From Blastocatellia bacterium (lineage in GTDB: Bacteria > Acidobacteriota > Blastocatellia > UBA7656 > JADIYM01), in the NCBI GenBank assembly GCA_016705245.1, contig JADIYM010000021.1, positions 1-64,000 on the forward strand: 64,000 nucleotides of DNA, in the 5' to 3' direction. Below are positions 38,664 to 47,476 of this stretch, in pieces (within the stretch, counting starts at the first letter, position 1; every line of letters starts with the position of its first letter). The translations under genes were made by a program, and so were the position numbers. The notes below the pieces were generated by a model. That model was not told the DNA's origin, ran no database searches, and saw nothing but the letters and a program-made list of their open reading frames with translations.

Positions 38664-41296
38664 GTGGCCAACAATCGCAATCCCCTGCCCATTGACGATG
38701 TCCTCGAGAGGATCGTCGAAGAGCTCGGCACGTCCCGGAACCTCGTGATCGAAGCACCGCCGGGCGCGGGCAAGACCACGCGCGTTCCTCCACGGCTGCT
38801 CGAACTCGTCGACGGCGGCCGCGAAGTCTGGGTGCTAGAGCCGCGCCGGATCGCCGCCCGCGCGGCCGCGCGCCGCGTCGCCGCGGAGATGGGCGAACGC
38901 CTCGGCGAAACCGTCGGTTACACGGTCCGGTTCGACGACGTGTCGGGCCCGCGAACGCGACTTAGATTCGTAACCGAAGGCATTCTCGCGCGCCGGATCC
39001 TCTCGGACCGGGGGCTCGACCGCATCGGCGCCGTCGTCTTCGACGAGTTTCACGAGCGCCACATCCACGCCGATGTTGGACTGGCGCTCGCGCGGCGCCT
39101 GCAGGTCGACGCGCGGCCGGATCTCAGGATCCTCGCGATGTCTGCGACGCTAGAGGCGGCGCCAGTCGCCGCGTTTCTCGGCGATTGTCCGACCGTTCGA
39201 TCGGAGGGGCGCCTGTTCGACGTCGCGATCGAATACGACGCGCGTCCCGACGAGCGGCCGCTCGCCGATCGCGTCGCGGGGGCAGTCGCGAGGATCGCAA
39301 ACGAACGACTCGACGGCGACGTCCTCGTGTTTCTGCCCGGCGCCGCCGAGATCCGTCGCGCACTCGAAACCTGTGCACCAATCGCAAAGCGAGCCGGCGC
39401 CGAACTGCTGCCGCTTCACGGCGATTTGCCGGCGTCCGAGCAGGACAGGGCCGTTGCGCCGGCGTCGCAGCCTCGCATCATCCTCTCGACGAACGTCGCC
39501 GAGTCGTCGATCACGATCGAGGGCGTCGTCGCCGTCGTTGACTCGGGGCTCGCGCGCATTCCGGCGCATTCGCCGTGGACCGGCCTGCCGACGATCGAGA
39601 CGGAGCGCGTGAGCCGCGCGTCGGCCGCCCAACGCGCCGGGCGAGCCGGCCGAGTGAGACCGGGCCTGTGCCTGAGGCTCTACACGTCCCAGGACTTCGG
39701 CGCGCGGCCGGAACACTCCACGGCGGAGATCCTCCGTCTCGATCTCGCCGAAACGGCGCTTCTCGTGCACGGCGCCGGAGTTGCGAAGCTCTCGGATTTC
39801 GCCTGGTTTTCACCGCCGGCGAGCTCCGCGATCGAGGCCGCCGATTCGCTGCTCGAGCGACTTGGCGCGATCGACGCCGACGGTCAAGTCACGAACGACG
39901 GTCGCTTGATGCTCAAACTTCCGGTGCACCCGCGACTTGGCAGGCTCATCCTCGAGTCCGCGCGACGGGGCTTTCCGCGCCTCGGATGCCGCGCAGCCGC
40001 CGTGCTCTCGGAGCGCGACCCACGAACACGCACGACGTTCGAGAGTGCGGCCGGCAGTCGCCGGCGTCGTCGGGACCTTCGGACGTGCTGGCGATCGTTG
40101 ACCTCATCGGCGATCGGGAAGGTGACGGCCGAGTCGATCCCCTGCTCGATCGTGGCGCCGTGGCATCGATCGTACGGACGGCGTCGCAACTCGAGAGGGC
40201 TCTCGGCAAGAACGTCCCGGGTGCAGAGTCACGCAAGTCGTCCACCACCCACGACGCGGTGGAGCGGACGCTCGGAATCGCGCTGCTTGCGGCATTTCCG
40301 GATCGGGTTGCCCGACGGCTGACCCCGGTTAAATTCGGGCCCGAAGACCATATCCCGCTGGCCCTTGCCGGCGGCGCATCGGCCGAGCTTCATCCGACGA
40401 GCGTCGTACGGTCGGCGGAATACCTGGTCGCGGTCGATGCCGAAACCCGGCGCGTCGCGCGTGGAGGGTGGACGCCGCGACACGCCGGAGCTCCCGTCGT
40501 GCGCACGGCAAGCCGTATCGAGAGCGACTGGCTCATCGAGCTGTTCGCGGACCGAGTCGTGGATGCGACCGAGTGGGTCTGGGACAAGTTCGGGGGCCGG
40601 GCGCTCGTCGTGCGTCGCCTCGCCTACGACGGTCTCGTCATCGACGAGTCGCATGCGCCGGCGACGCCGGGTCCCGAGGTCGCGAGCCTTCTACACAAAG
40701 CGGCGCTTTTGGAAAACGTCATCACCGAGAATCGCCCGATCTCACAGCTTCTCGATCGAATTCGGTTCGTCGTCGACGCTGCTCCCGAGACCGGGCTGTC
40801 GCCTGTGACGGACGATGTCGTCGAGAATTGCCTGTCCGAGGTCTGCGAGGCGCTTACGTCGCTCGCGCAGTTGCGGGCCGTGATGCCGGCCGCGCTCGCC
40901 GCGGCGATCACGCGATATGCGGGCCCGAATTCGGGGCGTGCACTTGCGCGATTCGCTCCAGAGAAGGTGCGGCTCGCGCGGGGACGAGAGGTGAAGGTGC
41001 ACTACGCCGACGGCGCTCCGCCGTGGATTGCATCTCGGCTGCAGGATTTTTTCGGGATGAAGACGACGCCGGCGATCGCGGACGGGCGGCGGCCGCTCGT
41101 GGTGCATTTGCTGGCGCCGAACCAGAGGGCGGTGCAGGTGACGTCGGACCTGGCAGGGTTCTGGGAGAGGCACTATCCGGCGCTGCGGAAGGAGCTCGGG
41201 CGGCGGTATCCGAAGCACGCGTGGCCGGAGGATCCGGTGGGAGGGAAGGAGCCCGCGAGGCCGGGGCAGAGGCGGAACTCACGTCCTTCGAAATGA
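38664..41296 (+). CDS. hrpB: ATP-dependent helicase HrpB, one frameshift as read
   Basis: About 877 codons. Start GTG 38664 (VANNRNPLPIDDVLERIVEE). DEAH/RHA-family SF2 helicase of unknown cellular substrate, not part of type III secretion. Motif I APPGAGKTTRVP, Ia EPRRIAARAAARRV, II VFDEFHERH (DExH), III MSATLEAAPVA, IV VFLPGAAEIRR, V LSTNVAESSITIEGV, VI QRAGRAGRVRPG are in order, then the HA2 region (LVHGAGVAKLSDFAWFSPP). After a slip near 40050 the HrpB-specific C-terminal domain follows, with LALAGGASAEL, KVHYADGAPPWIASRLQDFF GM and LAPNQRAVQVTSDLAGFW. Length and domains match the family. Confidence 0.92.
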
Positions 41297-41305
41297 CGTT
41301 CTGAC

Positions 41306-41362
41306 CATTGCGCCTTTGCGCCTTGCGCGAGATTTCACGCAAAGGCGCAAAGGCGCAAAGTT
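41306..41362. repeat. Inverted repeat, 'CCTTTGCGCC' family, copy 2
   Basis: TTGCGCCTTTGCGCCTTGCG...CGCAAAGGCGCAAAGGCGCAA, a near-perfect hairpin between the convergent hrpB and NRDE genes; likely acts as the shared 3' structure. Confidence 0.85.
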
Positions 41363-41387
41363 ATGAAGCCCCGCCTCACCCCAGCCG

Positions 41388-42110
41388 CTATGGAATCCTC
41401 GCGATCGCCACTTCCTCCGGCGCCGCCCGCTCGCACGGCGACCCGGCCTCATACCGGAACGCGATCATCGCATCGCGCACCGACACTACGCTCAGGCTCA
41501 CGGTCCTCGCCTCGGCCGCGTGAACGCACACCGACAGCGCGCCCCTCTCCGGCTCGTGACTCCGGTGAAAACCCTCGAGCAGCGCGAGATTCGGCCGCCG
41601 CGCTGTCCGCAGCAGCCCCTCCAGTTGCTCGCGACGAGCTTCGCGTGCCGCGCCCTCGTCTCCGCCCGACGATACGATCGGCGGTTGCACCGCACCGTCG
41701 AACTCGAGGCTGCGCCCTGTCCAACGGACCTGCGTCGGCGTGCGGTGCGGAGTGCAGACGACGAGCACGAACGGTCGAAAGACCGTAAGATCGCGATCGA
41801 GTATCCGCCGCCGCGCGTCCTGTGCATCCTCCGAGTCCGCGAGGTCAGCAAGCAGGAGACCGCGGCTCGTCCATCCTTCCGGCGGCTCGGGCGTCTCGTC
41901 TCCATAGGCATTAAGCAGGCATAGCGTCACGCCTAGCTCGTTGACCGAGATCCACGTGCCACCGAAATCGCCGTCCGCCGGCGCGACGTACCGCAGTCCC
42001 CTGAGCTCACGCACTTCCGGGCCGGTCGCTGGCAACCGCGTGACACGTTCGTCGCGGTTGCACAGAAAGTCGTAGCCGTCGGGCCGGCGTACCCATGTCA
42101 CAGTGCACAT
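41388..42110 (-). CDS. NRDE/TANGO2 family protein
   Basis: 240 residues, ATG 42110 with GGAG nine bases upstream. Begins MCTVTWVRRPDGYDFLCNRD ER: an N-terminal Cys followed by the eponymous NRDE motif, as in the Ntn-hydrolase-like TANGO2 family, then FGGTWISVNELGVTLCLLNA and the SRGLLLADL helix. Eukaryotic TANGO2 affects lipid and haem homeostasis; bacterial roles are unknown. An Ntn-type autocatalytic Cys2 is likely, by analogy. Clean frame. Confidence 0.88.
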   Translation of the reverse strand: MCTVTWVRRPDGYDFLCNRDERVTRLPATGPEVRELRGLRYVAPADGDFGGTWISVNELGVTLCLLNAYGDETPEPPEGWTSRGLLLADLADSEDAQDARRRILDRDLTVFRPFVLVVCTPHRTPTQVRWTGRSLEFDGAVQPPIVSSGGDEGAAREARREQLEGLLRTARRPNLALLEGFHRSHEPERGALSVCVHAAEARTVSLSVVSVRDAMIAFRYEAGSPCERAAPEEVAIARIP

Positions 42111-42152
42111 CAGTCCTGACTCCCGCAGTTGCTGCCGGCTATTGCGTCGCTG

Positions 42153-44012
42153 TTACCACGCAATTCCGTAGTCCTCGCCATGGTGGCTCGATCCGCCCCA
42201 CATCGTTCCGTGCTTGCGGTCGAACAGGATCGCGTTGATCGGGCCCGATGTGATCGGCTCGAACGTCAAGTCGTAACCCATCGAGCGCAGCTCCTTGCGA
42301 ATCCAAGGTGGCGTCGATTCGGCGACCAGCATTCGCCCTGGGCGCGACTCGTGATTGCCGAACGACGCGCGCATCTGGAAGCTGTTCAGGTTTGCGGCCT
42401 CGCAGGCTTCCTGAACGGTCATTCCGAATTCGACCACGTTGAGGAAGAACTGCAGCAGGTTCTGGTCCTGCGAATCACCGCCCTGCACGCCGAACGCCAT
42501 GAACGGCACGCCGTCGCGGAGCGCAATCGTCGGCGTCAGCGTCGCGCGCGGCCGCTTGCCGGGCTCGATGACGTTGAAGGGATTCTCGGCTGCATCCAGC
42601 ACGAAACTCTGTGCGCGCTGGCTGACGCCGATGCCGGTGTTGCCGGCGATCACGGCTGGAATCCAGCCGCCGCTCGGAGTTACCGATACGACCCAGCCCT
42701 CGGCATCAGCGGTCTCCACCGTCGTCGTTCCAGCGTAGAAGCTTCGATCCTGGTCCGTATTGTCGATCGGTGCGATGCGTGAGGCGTTCGCCGTGCGCCA
42801 TTTCTCGAGGACTTCTCGGTGGGGATTCGTCCCGCCCTGGAACGGATACGGATCGCCGGGACGGATGTCGGGGTCGTTGCGGTCGGGCTTGATGAGCCTG
42901 GCGCGCTCGCGGGCGTAGTCCTTCGAGAGCAGCCCTCGGATCGGCTCATCGGGCGGAAACGCCGGGTCGCCGTAATAGAAGTCGCGATCCGCGAACGCGA
43001 GGTTCATCGCCTGATAAACCGTGTGCAGGTAGCGGGCGCTGTTGTAGCCCATGGCCTTCAGGTCGAGCGGCTCCAGAATGTTGAGAGCCTGCAGCATCGC
43101 CGGGCTCTGGACCCACGTCGTGAGCTTGTAGACCTCGATGCCCTTGTAGGTCGTCATTACGGGCTCTTCGATCTTCACCGACCACTTCGCGAGGTCGTCG
43201 CGCGTGACGAGCCCGCCCTGTGCTGCGAGCCCTTCGACGAACGCCGCGCCGATGTCGCCCCGATAGAAGCGGTCGTAGGCGGCCATGATGGCGTCGCGGC
43301 GCGACTTGCCCGCCGCGAGGGCCTGGCGTTCGGCATCCACGAGCTTGCGGAGCGTTGCGGCGAGCTCTGGCTGACGGAACATTTCGCCGGCGTGCGGCGC
43401 CTCGCGAGCCTCTCCGAGGTGCGGCAGCATCACGCGCTTCGAGTCGGGCCATTCCTTCAGGCGTTTTTTTTCACGCTCAATGGCGTTGGCAGTCTGGGCG
43501 TCGATTGGATATCCGTCGGCCAGCTCGATGGACGGCGCGAGTACTTCGGCCAGTGAGAGCTTGCCGTATTCGGCGAGCATGACGATCAGTCCCCCGGGCG
43601 TTCCGGGCGTGACCGCGGCGAGCGGGCCGAACTCGGGCGGGTACTTCATTCCCTTTGACTTGTAGAAGTCGGCCGTGGCGCCGGTCGGCGCGACGCCGAG
43701 GGCGTTGATGCCGATGACCTTCTTCGTTCGCGGATCGTAGATGAGCGCCTGCGTCTCGCCTCCCCAGCTCAGCACGTCCCACATGGTCGACGTCGTGCCG
43801 ATCATCGCGCACGCGGCATCCACGGCGTTGCCGCCCTTCTGGAACATCATCGCGCCGGAGGTCGCTGCGAGCGGCTTGCCGGTGATGGCCATCCACTTTC
43901 GTCCGTGCAGCGGCGGCTTGGCTGTTTTCTGGGCGCGCCCCGGAACGGCGGCAAAGGACAAGAGGACGGCAGCGACGAGCAGGCTGCCGACGGCAGATGA
44001 TCGACGGGACAT
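42153..44012 (-). CDS. ggt: Gamma-glutamyltransferase family protein, exported
   Basis: 619 residues from ATG 44012 (GGAG eight bases upstream), signal peptide GSLLVAAVLLSFAAVPGRAQ. Hydrolyses or transfers gamma-glutamyl groups in the periplasm after self-cleavage into two chains. Large subunit: AATSGAMMFQKGGNAVDAAC, GGETQALIYDP, GTPGGLIVMLAEYGKLSLAE, and LTTWVQSPAMLQALNILEPL. The autoprocessing site is AGTTTVETADAEGW with the nucleophile Thr; the small subunit has SVTPSGGW, LTPTIALRDGVPFMAFGVQG GD and the closing GGSSHHGEDYGIAW. The substrate-binding His after the Thr pair of classical GGT is replaced (TTV instead of TTH), so cephalosporin-acylase-like or other specificity is possible. Confidence 0.88.
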   Translation of the reverse strand: MSRRSSAVGSLLVAAVLLSFAAVPGRAQKTAKPPLHGRKWMAITGKPLAATSGAMMFQKGGNAVDAACAMIGTTSTMWDVLSWGGETQALIYDPRTKKVIGINALGVAPTGATADFYKSKGMKYPPEFGPLAAVTPGTPGGLIVMLAEYGKLSLAEVLAPSIELADGYPIDAQTANAIEREKKRLKEWPDSKRVMLPHLGEAREAPHAGEMFRQPELAATLRKLVDAERQALAAGKSRRDAIMAAYDRFYRGDIGAAFVEGLAAQGGLVTRDDLAKWSVKIEEPVMTTYKGIEVYKLTTWVQSPAMLQALNILEPLDLKAMGYNSARYLHTVYQAMNLAFADRDFYYGDPAFPPDEPIRGLLSKDYARERARLIKPDRNDPDIRPGDPYPFQGGTNPHREVLEKWRTANASRIAPIDNTDQDRSFYAGTTTVETADAEGWVVSVTPSGGWIPAVIAGNTGIGVSQRAQSFVLDAAENPFNVIEPGKRPRATLTPTIALRDGVPFMAFGVQGGDSQDQNLLQFFLNVVEFGMTVQEACEAANLNSFQMRASFGNHESRPGRMLVAESTPPWIRKELRSMGYDLTFEPITSGPINAILFDRKHGTMWGGSSHHGEDYGIAW

Positions 44013-44095
44013 TAATGCGCTCCAGGGTTGGGGTGTACGGGGGTGTCGGGATGCTATCCCGCTGAGGAGACTCAAACAAGCTGCTGATCGGAAAA

Positions 44096-44198
44096 GAGTA
44101 GACAGGATTACAGGATTATCAGGATTCAGTGAGACCGGGCTCTTCATATCCTTTCCTGAATCCTGTCAATCCACGAAATCCTGTAATCCTGTCAACTC
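44096..44198. repeat. Inverted repeat of 'CAGGATT' words, copy 1
   Basis: GTAGACAGGATTACAGGATTATCAGGATTCA on the left and TGAATCCTGTCAATCC..GAAATCCTGTAATCCTGTCAAC on the right. A longer copy at 63164-63310 uses the same words around a unique 60-base centre. The repeat lies upstream of the ggt start. Confidence 0.82.
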
Positions 44199-44391
44199 TC
44201 CTCTTTGAATGTGGCGTGCTCTGACAGGCTATGGCGCGCTCTGATGTCCCGTGGCCGGGCAGGCATTTGTTACTGAATGTTGCCAAAGGCAATCATCCGT
44301 GTTGTCCGCATATGTCGATCGTGGTAACCTGCGGCCGATTCGGGCCCCCGAGTCGTCAACCGATTCAACCGTTCGAGGTGGAGGCTGCCGC

Positions 44392-44763
44392 GTGGCGCAT
44401 ACCGTCTGGTCGAAAGACACAAGCTCGGGCCACCACATTGAGATCACGTGGAGTGGTGCCCAGACGGCCACGCCAACGGGCGCGCTGGACGGCTCGACGA
44501 AGAAGCGCACGCGTTATTTCTTCGACGTCATGGTTGACGAATATTATTTCGGAAACCGGTTTCTGACGTCGGCGGATGCCGAGGGCGTCACAGACACGCG
44601 GGGAACCCCGATCCTCGCCAGAAGCGACCTGCTGGTTAAGTTGTGCGCGGACCGCATTGCGACGGCGCTCGAGGCCGGCAACCTGGATTCCCTGCCGAAC
44701 GACCTCGGATACATCGACCTCGAGGCGCTCGTTGCCTCGGACCGAGACGAGCTCGACGCTTAA
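44392..44763 (+). CDS. Hypothetical protein (123 aa)
   Basis: GTG 44392 is chosen because GGAGG lies seven bases upstream; the longer frame from 44251 has no site. Product VAHTVWSKDTSSGHHIEITW SG, a beta-rich first half (TRYFFDVMVDEYYFGNRFLT) and an acidic helical C-terminus (LEALVASDRDELDA). No signal peptide. Not recognised. Confidence 0.65.
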   Translation: MAHTVWSKDTSSGHHIEITWSGAQTATPTGALDGSTKKRTRYFFDVMVDEYYFGNRFLTSADAEGVTDTRGTPILARSDLLVKLCADRIATALEAGNLDSLPNDLGYIDLEALVASDRDELDA

Positions 44764-44773
44764 CGAGGCCGCA

Positions 44774-44833
44774 CCCGGAACGGCAAACGCGCCCGATCGC
44801 TTCTGGCGATCGCGGCGCGTTCATCGTTCCGGG
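44774..44833. terminator. Nested hairpin between convergent genes, probable bidirectional terminator
   Basis: CCGGAACG...CGCGCC.GATCGC TTCTG GCGATCG.GGCGCG...CGTTCCGG: three nested complementary blocks centred on TTCTG, between the hypothetical gene and the Hsp20 gene. No T-run on either side, so mode is uncertain. Confidence 0.65.
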
Positions 44834-44846
44834 GCTGTCCGATTGA

Positions 44847-45311
44847 CTACTCTACCGTGATCTGGCGCGGCTTGGCCTCTTCAGCCTTCGGCAGCGTGAC
44901 GCGAAGGATGCCGTCCTTGTAGGACGCCTTCAAGCCCTCGCGATTGATGTTCGGCGGCACAGTGAAGCTGCGCGCGAACTGGCCGTAGGAGCGCTCGATT
45001 CGGTGGTAGCCCTCGCGCTTGTCCTCGAACTCGAGCTTGCGCTCGCCGCGAATCGTCAGCGTGCGGTCGTCGAGGTTCACCTGGACGTCGTCTCGGTTCA
45101 CTTCGGGAAGCTCGACCTTGATGACGATATCGCTATCGTTCTCGAAGATGTCGACGGACGGCTGCCAAGCGCTCGTCGTGGATTCGCCTCCGGTGATGTA
45201 TCCGCCGCCGAAGAGCCGATCCAGCGATCGCTGCAGATCCATCACTTCAGGAAACGGGGACAGGCCTCGACGCGCCGGCTTCTCAGCCATTGCCCTTGAA
45301 AGTCCGGTCAT
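44847..45311 (-). CDS. hsp20: Hsp20 / alpha-crystallin small heat-shock protein
   Basis: 154 residues; ATG 45311 follows AGGAGG by eight bases (MTGLSRAMAEKPARRGLSPF). ATP-independent cytoplasmic holdase. N-terminal arm with VMDLQRSLDRLFGG, alpha-crystallin domain WQPSVDIFENDSDIVIKVEL P, VQVNLDDRTLTIRGERK, YGQFARSFTVPPNINREGLK ASYKDGILRVTLPKAEEAKP, the closing GILRVTLPK being the A.GVL-type signature, and a C-terminal IxV-type tail (RQITVE). A consensus promoter with palindromes lies upstream. Confidence 0.95.
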   Translation of the reverse strand: MTGLSRAMAEKPARRGLSPFPEVMDLQRSLDRLFGGGYITGGESTTSAWQPSVDIFENDSDIVIKVELPEVNRDDVQVNLDDRTLTIRGERKLEFEDKREGYHRIERSYGQFARSFTVPPNINREGLKASYKDGILRVTLPKAEEAKPRQITVE

Positions 45312-45340
45312 TGTTGAACCCTCCTTTTGAGCTCGTTCTT

Positions 45341-45390
45341 GTCGCATAGTGCGACGATGTCTTTATATTTTCTGAGTCTCAGTGTGTCAA
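45341..45390 (-). promoter_or_regulatory. Consensus sigma-70-type promoter of hsp20 with two palindromes
   Basis: Minus strand TTGACA (45390-45385), 17-base spacer, TATAAA (45367-45362). A perfect CTGAG-T-CTCAG palindrome fills the spacer, and GTCGCA-TAG-TGCGAC (45355-45341) covers the expected start site. Neither is CIRCE or HAIR. They are in ideal places for operators, but the regulator is unknown. Confidence 0.8.
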
Positions 45391-45419
45391 GTAATTTTTG
45401 CGGGAGGTGGCAGAATCGC

Positions 45420-45565
45420 GCCCCGTTTGGCCCAGAACCCGGAGCGCAGCGACGGGCCGACGACAGGCACAACTCGTGAGAGGGTCACGGAGCGGGTGGG
45501 CCTCGACTCCGATCTTTTCCAGTCGGCCCGTCGCTGCGCTCCGGGTTCTGGGTCAAACGGGGCGC
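45420..45565. repeat. Long inverted repeat, 'CCCAGAACCCGGAGCGCAGCG' family
   Basis: Left arm CGCCCCGTTTGGCCCAGAACCCGGAGCGCAGCGACGGGCCGAC and right arm GTCGGCCCGTCGCTGCGCTCCGGGTTCTGGGTCAAACGGGGCG, about 42 bp each, around a 58-base loop. A half copy is at 37367. Located between the divergent hsp20 and BNR genes, upstream of both promoters. Confidence 0.88.
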
Positions 45566-45675
45566 AGGCGCACGGGTCGTGAAAACGGAACGCATCGACG
45601 CGGGTCAACGATGGATCGTTTTCACGACCTGGTGTTCTGGACAGCACCGGCTGGTCACTGCATCATTCTCGGCGC

Positions 45676-46959
45676 ATGAAGATCTCAACATTTCCTCGCA
45701 CGTTGTCCAGCACCGCCATCATCGCCAGCCTGATGTTTCTCGTTTCGCCGGCGCTGCCGGTCGTCGCAGGTCCACCCGATCCACTGACGAACGTCTCGAA
45801 CGCCACTGGAATGTCATCCGAGCCCGCCGCCATCGCCGACGCGTCCGGTGCCATCCACGTAGCGTGGGCCGACAATCCCGGCTCTGACGACACGACGCGG
45901 CAGCAGGTCTTCTACGCCCGCTCGGCCGACGGCGGTTCGACCTTCGACTCCGCGACGCGCATCTCGGTCGGAGTCGACAATGACGTCCGTCCCCGCGAGA
46001 TCCGCATCGCCGTCGCCCCATCCGGAGTTGTCGTCGTCGCGTGGTGGGCCGTCGTCGACGAGGGCGCCGATCGCGATTTCCTGACGGCCTTCGTGGCGCG
46101 GTCCACCAACGGCGGCGCCACCTTTACACCCGCCGTCGCCACGTCGCTGCGATTCAGGGACCGCATCACGGCTCCGAAGGAAGGCTACTCGAACACGACG
46201 AGCCTCGCCGTGGCGCTCGGCGACGGCGGCGAGACATTCCTGCTCGCGACCGTCCAGGACTACTTCCACGGTTTCAACGTCTACTTTGCGCGCTCGTCCG
46301 ACGGCCTCGCGTTCTCGGATCCTGAGCGAGTCTCCGACTACACTCTCACGATTCCGCGCGCCGGATCCTGCGGCCTCGCAGTGCTTCCGTCTGGCGAGAT
46401 CGTCGGGTTCTGGTCCGAAGCGCTTGGCGACTTCGTCGACGAAGTGAAAACCATCTACCGCGTCTCGTCGACCGACGGTGGCCGCTCTTTCGGCAATCCA
46501 GTCCGTGTCGCCAAGGCTCAGGGCGTCGTCGGCTCGGTCCTCTCGATGGACACCGGTCTCGCGATGCTCGCGCAGACCCAGCGCGGACCTCGATCGAAGG
46601 GCGTCATCAAGTTCTTTCGCTCGAGCGACGACGGCTCGAGCTTTCCGGCGCGCGCGAAGGTCGGTTCGTCTCCGGCTTACGTGCACGCGCACCAGAACAG
46701 TGTCGCGGCCAACGCAGCAGGGGTCGTTGCGATCGCCTGGCCCGCGAACTCGTCGAAGCCGGGACCGGCCGAAGGCATCTACGTCACCGTCTCGCGCGAT
46801 GGTGGCCGGACCTTTGATACCGCGCAACTCGTGGTCGCCGGACTCTTCATCGATCCGCCGGCGGTCACGGTCGGTCCGGACGGCTCCGTCGGTGTCGTCT
46901 ACGCATCGTCGGTCACGACCTTGACGGCGCAGGAAGTTCTCTTCCGCCGAGTCGAGTAA
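45676..46959 (+). CDS. Secreted BNR-repeat (sialidase-fold) propeller protein
   Basis: 427 residues; signal peptide LSSTAIIASLMFLVSPALPV VAGPP. The mature part is a six-bladed propeller with Asp-box motifs in each blade: SADGGSTFDS, STNGGATFTP, SSDGLAFSDP, STDGGRSFGN, SSDDGSSFPA, SRDGGRTFDT. Sialidase catalytic residues (Arg triad, Tyr/Glu pair) are not evident, so it is more likely a glycan-binding or sortilin-like propeller than a neuraminidase. Clean frame. Confidence 0.8.
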   Translation: MKISTFPRTLSSTAIIASLMFLVSPALPVVAGPPDPLTNVSNATGMSSEPAAIADASGAIHVAWADNPGSDDTTRQQVFYARSADGGSTFDSATRISVGVDNDVRPREIRIAVAPSGVVVVAWWAVVDEGADRDFLTAFVARSTNGGATFTPAVATSLRFRDRITAPKEGYSNTTSLAVALGDGGETFLLATVQDYFHGFNVYFARSSDGLAFSDPERVSDYTLTIPRAGSCGLAVLPSGEIVGFWSEALGDFVDEVKTIYRVSSTDGGRSFGNPVRVAKAQGVVGSVLSMDTGLAMLAQTQRGPRSKGVIKFFRSSDDGSSFPARAKVGSSPAYVHAHQNSVAANAAGVVAIAWPANSSKPGPAEGIYVTVSRDGGRTFDTAQLVVAGLFIDPPAVTVGPDGSVGVVYASSVTTLTAQEVLFRRVE

Positions 46960-47008
46960 CCGACGGCGAGAAACCCTCAAAAATCCCCGAAAAACCCTGC
47001 ATTTTCCG

Positions 47009-47037
47009 TTGGCTCCCGTGATGACGTGTGGTAGAGT
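47009..47037 (+). promoter_or_regulatory. Probable promoter of the HU gene
   Basis: TTGGCT (47009-47014), 17 bases, TAGAGT (47032-47037), about 60 bases before the start codon; matches the housekeeping consensus at 8 of 12 positions. Confidence 0.5.
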
Positions 47038-47095
47038 CGCGCGCGTTTGAACAAAGATTTTCGGTGTCCCAGGGCACCAAGGAGGAGTGAAGAAC

Positions 47096-47410
47096 GTGGC
47101 ACAGGTGAAAACCGAGAAGGCGATGACGAAGTCCCAGATCGCGGCACACTTCGCTGAGAAGTTCTCTATCTCGCGCCGTCAGGCAGTGGAGATCTTCGAC
47201 GAGATTGCGAACCTCGCGTATGCCGAGACAAAGAAGAAGGGCGAGTTCACGGTTCCCGGAATCGGAAAGCTCGTCAAGCAGGCCCGCAAGGCCCGCACCG
47301 GCCGCAACCCCGCCACTGGCGAGGCGATCAAGATTCCGGCCAAGACCGTGATCAAGTTCCGTGTGGCAAAGGCTGCGAAGGATTCGATCCTTCCCGTCAA
47401 GAAGAAGTAG
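47096..47410 (+). CDS. hup: HU-family nucleoid DNA-binding protein
   Basis: 104 residues from GTG 47096; GGAGGA ends about nine bases before it, whereas the GTG at 47087 would be too close. Contains the full HU/IHF fold: MTKSQIAAHFAEKFSISRRQ, DEIANLAYAETKKKGEFTVP, and the DNA-grasping arm GKLVKQARKARTGRNPATGE with the invariant RNP, followed by IKIPAKTVIKFRVAKAAKD. The first ~9 residues and a Lys-rich tail (PVKKK) extend the standard 90-residue length. Single-gene transcription unit with promoter and terminator. Confidence 0.95.
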   Translation: MAQVKTEKAMTKSQIAAHFAEKFSISRRQAVEIFDEIANLAYAETKKKGEFTVPGIGKLVKQARKARTGRNPATGEAIKIPAKTVIKFRVAKAAKDSILPVKKK

Positions 47411-47430
47411 TACGTCGCACGACAGGTACC

Positions 47431-47476
47431 GGCGGGTGAGCGCGATCGAAAGGTCGTCTCACCCGCCTTACTTTTT
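47431..47476 (+). terminator. Rho-independent terminator of the HU gene
   Basis: GGCGGGTGAG (47431-47440) pairs with CTCACCCGCC (47458-47467), followed by TTACTTTTT. It overlaps the 3' end of the convergent kinase gene, whose stop is at 47468. Confidence 0.88.

Noticed and set aside
38664..41296. HrpB as part of a type III secretion system
   Set aside because: The sequence is the DExH helicase HrpB, unrelated to the Hrp secretion gene of the same name.
45676..46959. True sialidase
   Set aside because: Asp-boxes are present, but the Arg triad and catalytic Tyr/Glu pattern cannot be identified.
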